From the NCBI GenBank assembly GCA_019115345.1, contig DXDV01000281.1, positions 1-13,911 of the forward strand: a stretch of 13,911 bases of DNA, read 5' to 3'. The DNA is from Candidatus Intestinimonas stercorigallinarum (GTDB taxonomy: Bacteria; Bacillota; Clostridia; Oscillospirales; Oscillospiraceae). The translations under genes were made by a program, and so were the position numbers. Below are positions 1 through 7,680 of this stretch, one piece after another. Under the pieces are notes generated by a model. It was not told where the DNA came from, searched no databases, and saw only the letters and a program-made list of their open reading frames with translations. The number at the start of each line of letters is the position of its first letter. The stretch's first letter is position 1.

Positions 1-232
1 CCTTGCTTCCCTCTACCGCCACCTCGTACACGGTGGGCAGGTTGGGACAGGTGTAGTCCAGCAGCTTCCGGTAGACCTCCGGATTGCCGGTGAAGCGGCG
101 GAAGATGACCCGCCGCCCGGTAGCCTTGTGGCGGATGAGCCGCACGCTGCCCCGGGGGCTCTCCTTGAGGATGCGGACCAATTCGAACTCGCGCTCCAGC
201 GCGTCAGACAGCCATGCGTAAATCGGAATCAC
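1..232 (-). CDS. Protein-kinase-like N-terminal fragment (partial)
   Basis: This reading frame runs off the left edge, so only about the first 77 codons are present. The likely start is GTG at 232-230, giving M-IPIYAWLSDALEREF; I see no good ribosome site before it, so the start is uncertain. The translation looks like the N-lobe of a Ser/Thr protein kinase. There is a loop ESPRGSVRLIRHKATG where the Gly-rich ATP loop should be, then the strand RRVIFRRF, then a helix and NLPTVYEVAVEG, which fits the alphaC-beta4-beta5 order. Where active kinases have the VAxK lysine this protein appears to have arginine (VIFR), and the Gly-rich loop is weak. It may therefore be a divergent kinase or pseudokinase. 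It is divergent from the HTH gene at 340. The family call rests on the fold pattern of a short fragment only. Confidence 0.55.
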   Translation of the reverse strand, partial: MIPIYAWLSDALEREFELVRILKESPRGSVRLIRHKATGRRVIFRRFTGNPEVYRKLLDYTCPNLPTVYEVAVEGSK

Positions 233-263
233 CCCAAAATCTTGTACACTATGCAGTAGGCAT

Positions 264-291
264 ATTGTAATGACGCACAAATTGTTGTAAA
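264..291 (-). promoter_or_regulatory. Candidate sigma-A promoter for the kinase-like gene
   Basis: Read on the minus strand, TTTACA (291-286) and TACAAT (269-264) are separated by 16 bases. Transcription would start near 257, leaving a leader of about 25 bases before the GTG at 232. On the plus strand the AT-rich stretch TTAGTATAAA (292-301) could be a -10 region for the HTH gene at 340, but no convincing -35 goes with it. Confidence 0.4.
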
Positions 292-339
292 TTAGTATAA
301 ACGATTCCAGGAAAAAAGTAAAGCAGGGGGGCGAAAAGG

Positions 340-765
340 GTGAAAAACAAGGCCACAGACGACCTGCGGCAGGAGCTGATGAGCGAGGGCAGCATCGACG
401 CCTACCTCCACAGGAACGCGCCGCATTTTAACAGCCAGAGCATTGCCGAGCTGCTGGCGGCCCTGTACGAAAAGACAAAGCTCTCCAAGGCCGCGCTGGC
501 CCGTCGGGCGGGGATGAGCGAGGTCTACCTGCACCAGGTCTTTGCCGGGCGGCGCAAGCCCTCCCGGGACCGGCTCATCTGCCTGTGCGTGGGCCTGGAG
601 GCCACCCTGGAGGAGAGCCAGCGCCTGCTCAAGCAGGCGGCCTATGCCCAGCTCTACCCCAAGCTCCGGCGGGACGCCATCATCATCCACGGCATCCTTC
701 ACCACACGGCCCTCAGCGAGATCAACGACAAGCTCTTTGCCGAAAACGAAAAGACCCTGTTTTGA
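340..765 (+). CDS. XRE-type helix-turn-helix protein, 141 aa
   Basis: This is a small probable DNA-binding protein. It starts with GTG at 340, with a purine-rich stretch (AGGGGGG, about 325-331, and AAAAGGG directly before it) as a possible ribosome site. Residues about 34-88 form the Cro/C1-like five-helix pattern, with the HTH core LSKAALARRAGMSEVYLHQVFAGRRKPSRDR cut as LSKAALARRAGMSEVY (48-63) then LHQVFAGRRKPSRDR (64-78). A C-terminal part (about 89-141) contains LYPKLRRDAIIIHGIL and a NDKLFAENEKTLF end. No membrane segment is present. It lies divergent from a kinase-like gene, a pairing I believe recurs in gut Clostridia, so it may be a kinase-linked regulator or an autoregulatory repressor acting on the 233-339 gap. 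The targets cannot be seen from sequence. Confidence 0.82.
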   Translation: MKNKATDDLRQELMSEGSIDAYLHRNAPHFNSQSIAELLAALYEKTKLSKAALARRAGMSEVYLHQVFAGRRKPSRDRLICLCVGLEATLEESQRLLKQAAYAQLYPKLRRDAIIIHGILHHTALSEINDKLFAENEKTLF

Positions 766-893
766 TGTCCGCTGGAGCGGCAGCCAAGCGCTTTGCTCCC
801 GCGGCAAGGGCCAGGCTCCCCCGCCGCCGGACATATCGCCCATGTTCCACCTGGGCCTTGCGCCTGAGAGAAATAGAAAAAGGAGAGGATTAC

Positions 894-1964
894 ATGAAAA
901 AAATCCTGTTGCTGGGACTGTCGCTGGCGCTGATGTTCTCCCTGGCGGCCTGTGGAAAGAGCGAGGCGGCCACGGCTGTGGACGAGCAGATCGCCGCCAT
1001 CGGTGAGGTGACCCTGGAGAGCGAGGCCGCCATCACCGAGGCCGAGGAGGCGGTGGACGCCCTGGCCGCCGAGGACCGGGAGCAGCTGGAGAACGTGGGG
1101 CAGCTGGAGCAGGCCCGGGCCGACTACGAGGCCCTGGTGCTGGCCGCCGAGGCCGCCGAGGTGGAGGAGGCCATCGCCGCCATCGGCACCGTGACCCTGG
1201 ACAGCGCTGAAGCCATCGACGCCGCCCGCGCCCTCTACGACGGCAGCGACGCCGACGTCCAGGGCGCCGTGGGCAATCTGGCCGACCTGGAGGCGGCGGA
1301 GACCGCCCTGTCCGACCTGCGGGTGGAGGAGGTCGTCGGCCTCATCGACGCCATCGGCACCGTGACTCTGGAGAGCGCCGGGGCGGTGGACGCCGCTCAG
1401 GACGCCTTTGACGCCCTCTCCGACGCCGACGCCGCCAAGGTGGGCAACGCCGACGTCCTCACCGCCGCCGCCGAGCAGCTCAAGGCCCTCAAGCAGGAGC
1501 AGGCCCAGGCCCTCCTGGCCAACATGCGGGTGGAAAAGGACGATGTCCGCGGCATGGCCTTCTATTACCCCCAGAATTTCCCCAACTACATCGATACCCG
1601 CTGCTATGTCCTGCCCTATATCGGACAGGAAGGCGACAATGTCTGGCTGCGGCTGCTGTGCGACTATACCGAGGACGACTGGGTGTTCTTCGAGCAGATC
1701 ACCTTCGCCGTGGATGACGAGCGCTACTACAAATATTATAACTACTTTGACGTGGTCCGGGACAACGACTACGGCGTGGTGTGGGAGTATGTGGACACCG
1801 AGGTGAGCGACTCCGATGTGGAGATGCTCTGGGCCATCGCCAATTCCACCCAGACCATCGTCCGCTTCGAGGGCGACGAGTATTACTACGACTTTACCGT
1901 TTCCCAGGGGGACAAGGACGCCATCCGGGAGGTCCTCACCGCCTACGAGGCCCTCCAGGGCTAA
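894..1964 (+). CDS. Repeat-containing lipoprotein, 356 aa
   Basis: This is a secreted, lipid-anchored envelope protein of unknown role. The start ATG at 894 follows AGGAGAGG (881-888). The signal peptide MKKILLLGLSLALMFSL ends in the lipobox LAAC, with the modified Cys at residue 20. Residues about 29-200 hold three related copies of a 55-60 residue helical unit, each opening with an AIG(E/T)VTLES-like motif (residues 35-43, 95-103, 153-161). This repeat type is common in surface proteins of gut Clostridia and looks like a spacer. The C-terminal domain, about 201-356, is aromatic-rich (MAFYYPQNFP, ERYYKYYNYFD, DEYYYDFTVS) and ends in a helix; I do not recognise it. It lies 128 bases after the HTH gene on the same strand with no visible terminator between, so co-transcription is possible. 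An open frame continues upstream to 585, but lacks a signal peptide at that end and was rejected. Confidence 0.88.
   Translation: MKKILLLGLSLALMFSLAACGKSEAATAVDEQIAAIGEVTLESEAAITEAEEAVDALAAEDREQLENVGQLEQARADYEALVLAAEAAEVEEAIAAIGTVTLDSAEAIDAARALYDGSDADVQGAVGNLADLEAAETALSDLRVEEVVGLIDAIGTVTLESAGAVDAAQDAFDALSDADAAKVGNADVLTAAAEQLKALKQEQAQALLANMRVEKDDVRGMAFYYPQNFPNYIDTRCYVLPYIGQEGDNVWLRLLCDYTEDDWVFFEQITFAVDDERYYKYYNYFDVVRDNDYGVVWEYVDTEVSDSDVEMLWAIANSTQTIVRFEGDEYYYDFTVSQGDKDAIREVLTAYEALQG
978..1493 (+). repeat. Three in-frame protein repeats in the lipoprotein
   Basis: The DNA for residues about 29-87, 88-146 and 147-200 encodes three degenerate copies of one unit. Shared positions include IAAIG or IDAIG, then VTL(E/D)S, then an alternating Ala/Asp/Glu helix, a VGN or NVG turn and a final helix rich in Leu and Ala. 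Nucleotide identity between copies is highest around the GCCATCGGCACCGTGAC segment at the starts of copies 2 and 3. Confidence 0.7.
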
Positions 1965-2032
1965 AGCGCCCCGGGGAGACCGGCCCGGGCCGGGGCATCC
2001 ACCCCAGGGAACGGGACCGGCAGAGAGGGACA

Positions 2033-2076
2033 GAAAACAAAAATCCCCCCTGACGCATCTGCGTCAGGGGGGATTT
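2033..2076 (-). terminator. Intrinsic terminator of the exporter/SLH operon
   Basis: A perfect 17-bp stem has arms 2041-2057 and 2060-2076 and a 2-base loop. On the minus strand it is followed by ATTTTTGTTTT, a good U-tract, so it ends the minus-strand operon whose last gene stops at 2118. On the plus strand only ATTTG follows, so termination of the lipoprotein transcript here would be weak. A separate 14-bp self-complementary stretch at 1980-1993, just after the lipoprotein gene, has no T-run. Confidence 0.88.
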
Positions 2077-2117
2077 GCAGCTTGTCGAAAAAACTCCGCG
2101 GGAAGGCGGGCGCGCCG

Positions 2118-3980
2118 TCAGTCCGCCGGCACCGCGACGATGATGCGGATGCGGCCTCCGGCGGCAAAGCCCAGGTCGTCATACCAGCCGGTGAGGGCGT
2201 AGTCCTCGGCGTTGATGTCCGAGAGGGTGGTGGCGTGGAAGTCGCCGTCGTCATCCCGGAGGAGGACCTCCACGTCCTCCGCCAGGGCGTATTTCTGATT
2301 GCCCGCCATGGCGGAGAGGTCGCTCAGCTCGGTGAGGCGCACGTCCTCCAGCTGCTGGAAGTTGGAGACCGCTCCGTCCTCATAAAGGAGGGCGGCGCCG
2401 CCGATGGAGATGTTGTAGATGGTGCTGCCGCTGACGGTGAGGCTCTGGCCGTCCAGCAGGTAGCGGTAGGCGCCGGAGGTGCTCATGTCGGCGGAGCTGC
2501 TGGCGGCCGAGGTGACGTAGACGTAATCCAGGGTGTCGCCGGTGACCTCGTTGAGGATGAGGTGGTCGATGTCGCCGTTCTCGTCCAGGGTGTAGTAGCG
2601 CACGTCCGTCTTTTCCAGCGTGACGCAGGCGATGCGGGAGGGGTAGACACGGACGTAGCTGCCGTTGTCATCCACGTCCAGGATCTCCACGCCGTCGGCA
2701 AACGCATAGCCCCCGAAGGAGGTCCCGGCGGCGTTCACCTTGCCGCTGAGGTTCTTTTCACTCAGGGACTTGATGGTGGTGCCGTCCTGGCCGGTGCTCA
2801 CCGACACCACCCGGCCGGTCCGCTGGGCGCTGCCGTCGTGGTAGAAGGTCCGCTCCACCCCGTCGGTGCAGGCCACGGTGGTGACCACCTGGACGCTGGT
2901 GGTGTCGCTGGCGGTGGTGGAGGAGGTGGCGGCGGTCTGCTCGCTGGAGGTGACCACGCCGTAGTAAAGTCCGCTGCTCTCCAGGGCGGTGACGGCGGAG
3001 ACCACCTCGCCGTTCATGCCCAGCAGCAGGGTCACCGTGTCCCCGGCGGAGAAGCTGCCCTGGCTGGAGAACTGGTAGACCGCCGACGAGGTGCCCAGCT
3101 CGTAGCTGTTCCCCGCCACGGTGACCGAGGTGGGGGCGGCGCTGCCGGGAGAGACGGCGGTGAGGGTGCCGGTGACCCGGTCGCTGTAGATCCACACCGT
3201 CCGCAGGTTCTCGTTATAGTAGTAGACGTCGTACGCCTGAAGGGTGGCGAGGTCGGAGCGGCTGCCGTTGCGGTAGACGGTGATGTTTTCGGTGCCGAAG
3301 GGCAGGTCGATGGTGCCGCCGCTGCTCACATAGGGCCCCTTGGTGTCGTTGGTGACCAGGGTGGCGTAGTCCACTTCGCCGTTGGTGATGGTGTAGCCCA
3401 GGGTGGCGCCGTAGACCGTCCCGGCGCTGTTCTCCGCCGTCAGCAGGTTATAGAAGAGGATGACGCAGTCCTGCCGGGTGAGGGTCTGGCCCTGGACGGC
3501 GGAGAGGTCGTCCAGCAGGCCCACCGACCGGGCCTTGGAGAGCTGGGCGTCGGGGAAGGAGCCGGCCAGGGAGCTGGAATCGTAGCCCAGCAGCCGCAGC
3601 AGGGCGGTGCAGGCCTCCTCCAGGGTGATGGTGTTGTCGGGGCGGAAGGAGCCGTCCACATAGCCGGTGACCCAGCCCTGCTCCACCGCCAGCTTGATGT
3701 AGTCCACGGCCCAGTGGCCGCTCTTCACGTCGGTGAAGAGGGAGGCGGTGCTGCTGCCCACGGAGTCCTTATAGGTGGAGGCGGCAGTCATCATCTTGAC
3801 GAACTCCGCCCGGGTCACCGAGGCGGAGAGGTTCAGGTTTCCGTTCTCGTCGCCGGAGAGGATGCCCAGCACCCGGACCGTCTCCAGCATGGTGTCCTCG
3901 TCCGCCGCCAGCGCGCTGGGCGCGGCCAGGCTCAGGGCCAGGCACAGGGCGGTCAGAAGGGAGAGGATTCTTTTCTTCAA
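2118..3980 (-). CDS. Secreted S-layer homology (SLH) domain protein, 620 aa
   Basis: This is a cell-surface protein predicted to attach to the wall through its SLH domains. I place the start at TTG (3980-3978): AAAGGAG lies 8 bases upstream, and the product then begins MKKRILSLLTALCLALSLAA, a clean signal peptide with likely cleavage after SALA (residue about 25). An upstream ATG at 4001 would overlap the permease gene and use the Shine-Dalgarno itself as codons. Three SLH-like units follow at about residues 32-70 (VTRAEFVKMM), 80-134 (LFTDVKSGHW, GYVDGSFRPDNTITLEEA) and 141-184 (FPDAQLSKARSVGLLDD). The remaining 430 or so residues are Ser/Thr/Gly/Val-rich, probably beta-sheet, with no domain I recognise. 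It is the last gene of the exporter operon, 13 bases after the permease stop. Confidence 0.9.
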   Translation of the reverse strand: MKKRILSLLTALCLALSLAAPSALAADEDTMLETVRVLGILSGDENGNLNLSASVTRAEFVKMMTAASTYKDSVGSSTASLFTDVKSGHWAVDYIKLAVEQGWVTGYVDGSFRPDNTITLEEACTALLRLLGYDSSSLAGSFPDAQLSKARSVGLLDDLSAVQGQTLTRQDCVILFYNLLTAENSAGTVYGATLGYTITNGEVDYATLVTNDTKGPYVSSGGTIDLPFGTENITVYRNGSRSDLATLQAYDVYYYNENLRTVWIYSDRVTGTLTAVSPGSAAPTSVTVAGNSYELGTSSAVYQFSSQGSFSAGDTVTLLLGMNGEVVSAVTALESSGLYYGVVTSSEQTAATSSTTASDTTSVQVVTTVACTDGVERTFYHDGSAQRTGRVVSVSTGQDGTTIKSLSEKNLSGKVNAAGTSFGGYAFADGVEILDVDDNGSYVRVYPSRIACVTLEKTDVRYYTLDENGDIDHLILNEVTGDTLDYVYVTSAASSSADMSTSGAYRYLLDGQSLTVSGSTIYNISIGGAALLYEDGAVSNFQQLEDVRLTELSDLSAMAGNQKYALAEDVEVLLRDDDGDFHATTLSDINAEDYALTGWYDDLGFAAGGRIRIIVAVPAD

Positions 3981-3988
3981 GGGTCTCA

Positions 3989-3995
3989 CTCCTTT
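3989..3995 (-). promoter_or_regulatory. Ribosome-binding site that sets a TTG start
   Basis: Minus-strand AAAGGAG overlaps the last bases of the permease gene and sits 8 bases before the TTG at 3980. The close spacing suggests the SLH protein is translationally coupled to the permease. No equally good site precedes the ATG at 4001. Confidence 0.7.
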
Positions 3996-5184
3996 AGTCA
4001 TAGTGCAGGGCGTCGATGGGGTTGAGGCGGGCGGCCTTCTTGGCGGGGAGGTAGCCGAAGAGGATGCCGATGCCCACCGAGATGCCGAAGGCCATGAGGA
4101 CGGCGCCCAGGGTGGGGGCCACCGTCAGGGTCTCCTCCATGAGCTGGGCCACCACCTGGGTGGCCACCACGGACAGGACGTCCCCCAGCAGGATGCCGAT
4201 GACCCCTCCCAGGGCGCTGGTGCAGGCGGCCTCGATGACGAACTGCTCCATGATGTAGCGCTCCTTGGCCCCCAGGGATTTTCGAATGCCGATCTCCCGG
4301 GTGCGCTCGGTGACCGACACCAGCATGATGTTCATGATGCCGATGCCGCCCACCACCAGGGAGATGGCGGCGATGCCCGCCAGGACCCCCACCAGAATGT
4401 TGATCATGCTGGTCATGGTATCCAGCATCTCGGCCATGCTGGTGACGGTGTAGTAGTCGTCGCTGGCAAAGACGGCGTAGAGGGCGTTCTCCAGGGCGGC
4501 CACGCTCTCGTCGATGTGGTCCTCATCCCGCATGGTGATGGTGTAGCTGCTGATCTCCCCGGAGATGCGGGAGGCGGTGGAGTAGGGCAGATAGAGGCAG
4601 TCGTCGGCGCCCCCCTCCTCCAGGTCCTCATCGGTCTGCTCCAGCACGCCCACCACGGTGAGGCTCTGTCCGCCCACCCGCAGGGTCTCTCCCACGGCGT
4701 TCCCGCCGAAGCAGGCCAGGTCCAGATAGGCCCCGATGACGCAGACCTTGCTGCGGCTGGCCATGTCGCTGTACTGGAGCCCCCGGCCCTTGGCCACCGT
4801 GTCGCCGGAGATCTCAAAATAGTCCTCGCTGACCCCCTGCACCGAGGTGGAGGAGATGGTCTCCGAGCCGATCTTGACGTAGCCGCCCATGGGGGCGATG
4901 GGGGAGCAGAGATCCAGATATTCGCTGTTCTCCTCCACGATCTCGTACATGTCGTCCACGCTCAGGCTCCGGGTGGAGCCACGGGACATGACCGAGACGG
5001 TGAGGGTGTTGGTGCCCATGTCGGAAAAGCTGTCGGTGACGTACTGCTCCAGGCCGTTGCCCAGGCCCACGATGACGATGACGGCGGCCACGCCGATGAT
5101 GATGCCCAGCATGGTCAGCAGGGTCCGGGTCTTGCTGGAGACGATGTTCTTCAGGGCCAGCTCCACGGATTCCAGGATGCTCAT
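3994..5184 (-). CDS. ABC transporter permease, MacB/FtsX type, 396 aa
   Basis: This is the membrane subunit of a MacAB/YknXYZ-type exporter. Its topology is the usual four helices: one N-terminal (about 21-41, LLTMLGIIIGVAAVIVIVG), a large extracytoplasmic MacB-like domain (about 50-260), and three C-terminal helices (about 263-289, 316-345, 356-380). The cytoplasmic loop VTERTREIGIRKSLGA (291-306) is the conserved FtsX/MacB coupling segment, and the C-terminus PAKKAARLNPIDALHYD is typical of the family. The start codon overlaps the ATPase stop as ATGA, and GGAGGT lies 8 bases upstream. Substrates of such systems include antimicrobial peptides, macrolides and lipopeptides; nothing here tells which. 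All family features look intact. Confidence 0.95.
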   Translation of the reverse strand: MSILESVELALKNIVSSKTRTLLTMLGIIIGVAAVIVIVGLGNGLEQYVTDSFSDMGTNTLTVSVMSRGSTRSLSVDDMYEIVEENSEYLDLCSPIAPMGGYVKIGSETISSTSVQGVSEDYFEISGDTVAKGRGLQYSDMASRSKVCVIGAYLDLACFGGNAVGETLRVGGQSLTVVGVLEQTDEDLEEGGADDCLYLPYSTASRISGEISSYTITMRDEDHIDESVAALENALYAVFASDDYYTVTSMAEMLDTMTSMINILVGVLAGIAAISLVVGGIGIMNIMLVSVTERTREIGIRKSLGAKERYIMEQFVIEAACTSALGGVIGILLGDVLSVVATQVVAQLMEETLTVAPTLGAVLMAFGISVGIGILFGYLPAKKAARLNPIDALHYD

Positions 5185-5924
5185 GAGGGCACACCTCCAA
5201 AACCGCCGGCCGCCCGGGGGGTGACCACCGCCTCGGGGGCGTCGGCGGGCCCGTCGTAGATGACGTGCCCGTCCTCCAGGCGGATGATCCGCTGGGCCTG
5301 GACGGCGATGGAGTTGTCGTGGGTGATGAGGACCACGGTGTGGCCCGCGGCGTGGAGCTCCTGGAGGAGCGCGAGCACCTCCCGGCCGGTGCGGGAGTCC
5401 AGGGCGCCGGTGGGCTCGTCGGCCAGGATGACCGACGGCTCCCCCACCAGGGCCCGGGCGATGGACACCCGCTGCTGCTGTCCGCCGGAGAGCTCATTGG
5501 GCTTGTGCTTCATCTTGTCCCCCAGGCCCACCAGCTCCAGGGCGACCTTGGCCCGCTCCCGGCGCTCCTTCTTGGGGACGCCGGCGTACATGAGGGGGAC
5601 CTCCACGTTCTCCAGCAGGTTAAGCTTGGGGAGCAGGTTGTACTGCTGGAAGATGAAGCCCAAGAGCTCGTTGCGGATCTCGGCCAGCTCGTTTTTGTTC
5701 ATCTGGCCCACGTCCCGGCCGTCCAGGAGGTAGGTGCCGTCGGAGGGGACGTCCAGGCAGCCGATGATGTTCATACAGGTGGATTTTCCCGAGCCGGACT
5801 GGCCCACAATGGCCACGAACTCCCCCTGAAAGACCTGGAAGGAGATGCCGTCGGCGGCCTTGACCACCGTTTCGCCCATGTAGTAGTACTTGCATACATC
5901 CTTAAATTCAATGAGCGCTCTCAT
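5181..5924 (-). CDS. ABC transporter ATP-binding protein, MacB/LolD type, 247 aa
   Basis: This is the cytoplasmic ATPase that powers the permease encoded directly downstream. All nucleotide-binding motifs are present: Walker A GQSGSGKST (41-49), Q-loop FQQYNLLP (92-99), signature LSGGQQQR (145-152), Walker B VILADEP with catalytic Glu170, and the H-loop His202 (LITHDN). The motif IIGCLDVPSDG after Walker A and the PTGALD following Walker B are typical of the MacB/LolD/YknY subfamily. The tail after about residue 226 is Gly/Ala/Pro-rich and probably disordered. GGGAGG lies 8 bases before the ATG, which begins one base after the adaptor's stop codon, so translation is likely coupled through adaptor, ATPase and permease. 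Confidence 0.96.
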   Translation of the reverse strand: MRALIEFKDVCKYYYMGETVVKAADGISFQVFQGEFVAIVGQSGSGKSTCMNIIGCLDVPSDGTYLLDGRDVGQMNKNELAEIRNELLGFIFQQYNLLPKLNLLENVEVPLMYAGVPKKERRERAKVALELVGLGDKMKHKPNELSGGQQQRVSIARALVGEPSVILADEPTGALDSRTGREVLALLQELHAAGHTVVLITHDNSIAVQAQRIIRLEDGHVIYDGPADAPEAVVTPRAAGGFGGVPS

Positions 5925-5925
5925 C

Positions 5926-7680
5926 TCAGAAGCCTCCCGGGCCGCCGCCCATACCGCCGCCGCCGGGCATACCGCCTCCGCCGCCGGGCATGCCGCCGCC
6001 CATCATGGGCATGCCGCTGTCGGAGGAGCTGGAGGTGGGGATGTAGGCCACCACGTCCCCCTCCTGGAGGCCGGAGGTGATCTCGATGTAGTCCCCGTCG
6101 CTGACGCCGGTGGTGACCTGGACCGAGACGTACTGGGTCTCCATGTCCCCGGCCGGGGCGTCGGCGCCCTCGGACTGGTCCCCGGCGGACTCCTCAGCCG
6201 GAGCCTGGACGTCCTGGGCGTTGACGGCGCTGGGGGAATCGACGGTGACCAGCACCGTGTCCCCACGGTTCAGGGCGGAGGCGGGGATGGCCAGCACGTC
6301 CTGGGCGCTCTCCAGCTCGATGGTGGCGTCCACGCTCATGCCGGGCAGGAGGCCGTCGGTGTCGTCGATGCGGATGGTCACCGGGTAGGTGGTGGCGCTG
6401 CCGGTGGAGGTGCCCGCCACGCTGACCTTGGTGACCACGCCGGTGTAGACGGTATCCTCCACGGCGTCGGCCACCACGGAGACCGTCTGCCCCACGGCGA
6501 TGCTGGAGATGTCCAGCTCGTCCACGTCCAGGGTCATGGTGAGGTAGGAGAGGTCGTAGATGGTGCACAGCACCTGGTTGGACTCAGAGGTCTCTCCGGC
6601 GTTGTAGTATTTGTCCACAATGGTGCCGGTGATGGGCGCGGTGATGGTGTAGTCGTCCAGCTGGTCGGTCTGATTCTCATAGGAGATCTCGGCGTTGCGC
6701 AGGCTGTCGGAGGCGTTCTGGACCTGTTCGTCCAGATCGTCGCTGGTCATGACCAGAAGGGTCTGGCCCTTGTCCACCCAGTCCCCCTCGGAGACGGCGA
6801 TGGAGGACACGGTGCCGGACACATCGGCCGTCACAGTGGACTCGTCGGCATAGGCGAAGGTGCCGCTGGAGCTGCTGCCCACGCCGTCCACCGCGGCGGA
6901 GGCCGACTGGGTGGTGGAGATGCCGCCGGGGTTGGCCACCTGGATGGTCACCTCCCGGACGATCATGTTTCCGGTGGAGACCGTGGTATTGGCGGCCACC
7001 TCGCTGACCGTGCCGGTCAGGGTCTCAAAGGTGGAGTCCAGGGTGACGGTGGCGCTCTGGCCCACATAGAAGCCCTGGGCGTCATCCGCCGGGAAGGTGA
7101 CCGTGAGCTCCATCACGTCGGAATTGCGGATGGTGGCCACCTGCGCTCCGGCGTTGACCTCGTCGCCCACCTCCACATCCAGGGAGTAGACCCGTCCGGA
7201 CACGTCGGCGGTGACCGTCAGGTCCTCCAGGCTCTCCAGGGCATTGCTGTAATTGCGCTGGGCCTGGTCGACGGAGAGCTGGGACTGCTCCAGGGAGCTC
7301 TCCGCGTCGGTGGAGTCGATGGTGTAGAGGATGGTGCCCTCCTCCACCTGGTCCCCCTCCTCAAAGCCGGCGGTGAGGATGGTCCCCTCCAGCAGGGTGG
7401 TCACCGAGTAGGAGTCGGCGGCCTCCAGGGTGCCGCTGCCGGTGATGGTGGAGGTGATGTCCCGCCGTTCGACCTCAGCGGTGGTGTACACCGACTCCGC
7501 AGCGGCGGTGGGGGTCCCGCTGCCGCCCAGGAAATACCAGGCGCCGCCGCCCGCCAGGGCGCACACCAGCACCACGGCAACGATTTTTTTCCAAAGGCCC
7601 CGGCGGCCCTTTTTCTTCGTCGCCGGGACGGAGCCGCCGCTCTGGGCGGGCTCCGTTTTCTTTTTCAGATGCAAGCTCAT
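5926..7680 (-). CDS. Membrane-fusion (HlyD/MacA-like) adaptor of the ABC exporter, 584 aa
   Basis: This is the extracytoplasmic adaptor of the exporter. The start ATG at 7680 has AAAGGA 11 bases upstream; an ATG at 7701 would add 7 residues and has no ribosome site. A Lys/Arg-rich N-terminus (about 6-32) precedes one membrane helix (about 33-50, IVAVVLVCALAGGGAWYF). The adaptor core looks doubled. One pair of lipoyl/biotinyl half-motifs lies at about 95-122 and 156-184 (TVTADVSGRVYSLDVEVGD), and a second at about 283-311 (TVTADVSGTVSSIAVSEGD) and 343-374. A beta-barrel and membrane-proximal region follow, about 377-550. The C-terminus is Gly/Met-rich (MPMMGGGMPGGGGG and on). MacA and YknX are near 370-380 residues, so this one is much longer. 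I see only a weak promoter upstream: a -10-like TAGAAT at 7738-7733 without a clear -35. Confidence 0.93.
   Translation of the reverse strand: MSLHLKKKTEPAQSGGSVPATKKKGRRGLWKKIVAVVLVCALAGGGAWYFLGGSGTPTAAAESVYTTAEVERRDITSTITGSGTLEAADSYSVTTLLEGTILTAGFEEGDQVEEGTILYTIDSTDAESSLEQSQLSVDQAQRNYSNALESLEDLTVTADVSGRVYSLDVEVGDEVNAGAQVATIRNSDVMELTVTFPADDAQGFYVGQSATVTLDSTFETLTGTVSEVAANTTVSTGNMIVREVTIQVANPGGISTTQSASAAVDGVGSSSSGTFAYADESTVTADVSGTVSSIAVSEGDWVDKGQTLLVMTSDDLDEQVQNASDSLRNAEISYENQTDQLDDYTITAPITGTIVDKYYNAGETSESNQVLCTIYDLSYLTMTLDVDELDISSIAVGQTVSVVADAVEDTVYTGVVTKVSVAGTSTGSATTYPVTIRIDDTDGLLPGMSVDATIELESAQDVLAIPASALNRGDTVLVTVDSPSAVNAQDVQAPAEESAGDQSEGADAPAGDMETQYVSVQVTTGVSDGDYIEITSGLQEGDVVAYIPTSSSSDSGMPMMGGGMPGGGGGMPGGGGMGGGPGGF

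Noticed and set aside
585..893. Upstream extension of the lipoprotein frame
   Set aside because: The signal peptide and AGGAGAGG place the start at 894; the extension overlaps the HTH gene in another frame and reads as Arg/Pro/His-rich noise.
2082..4025. A 1.9-kb open plus-strand frame opposite the SLH gene
   Set aside because: It is a shadow of the GC-rich codon pattern of the minus-strand gene: His/Gly/Val/Asp-rich low-complexity translation, no ribosome site, and the opposite strand has a signal peptide and SLH motifs.
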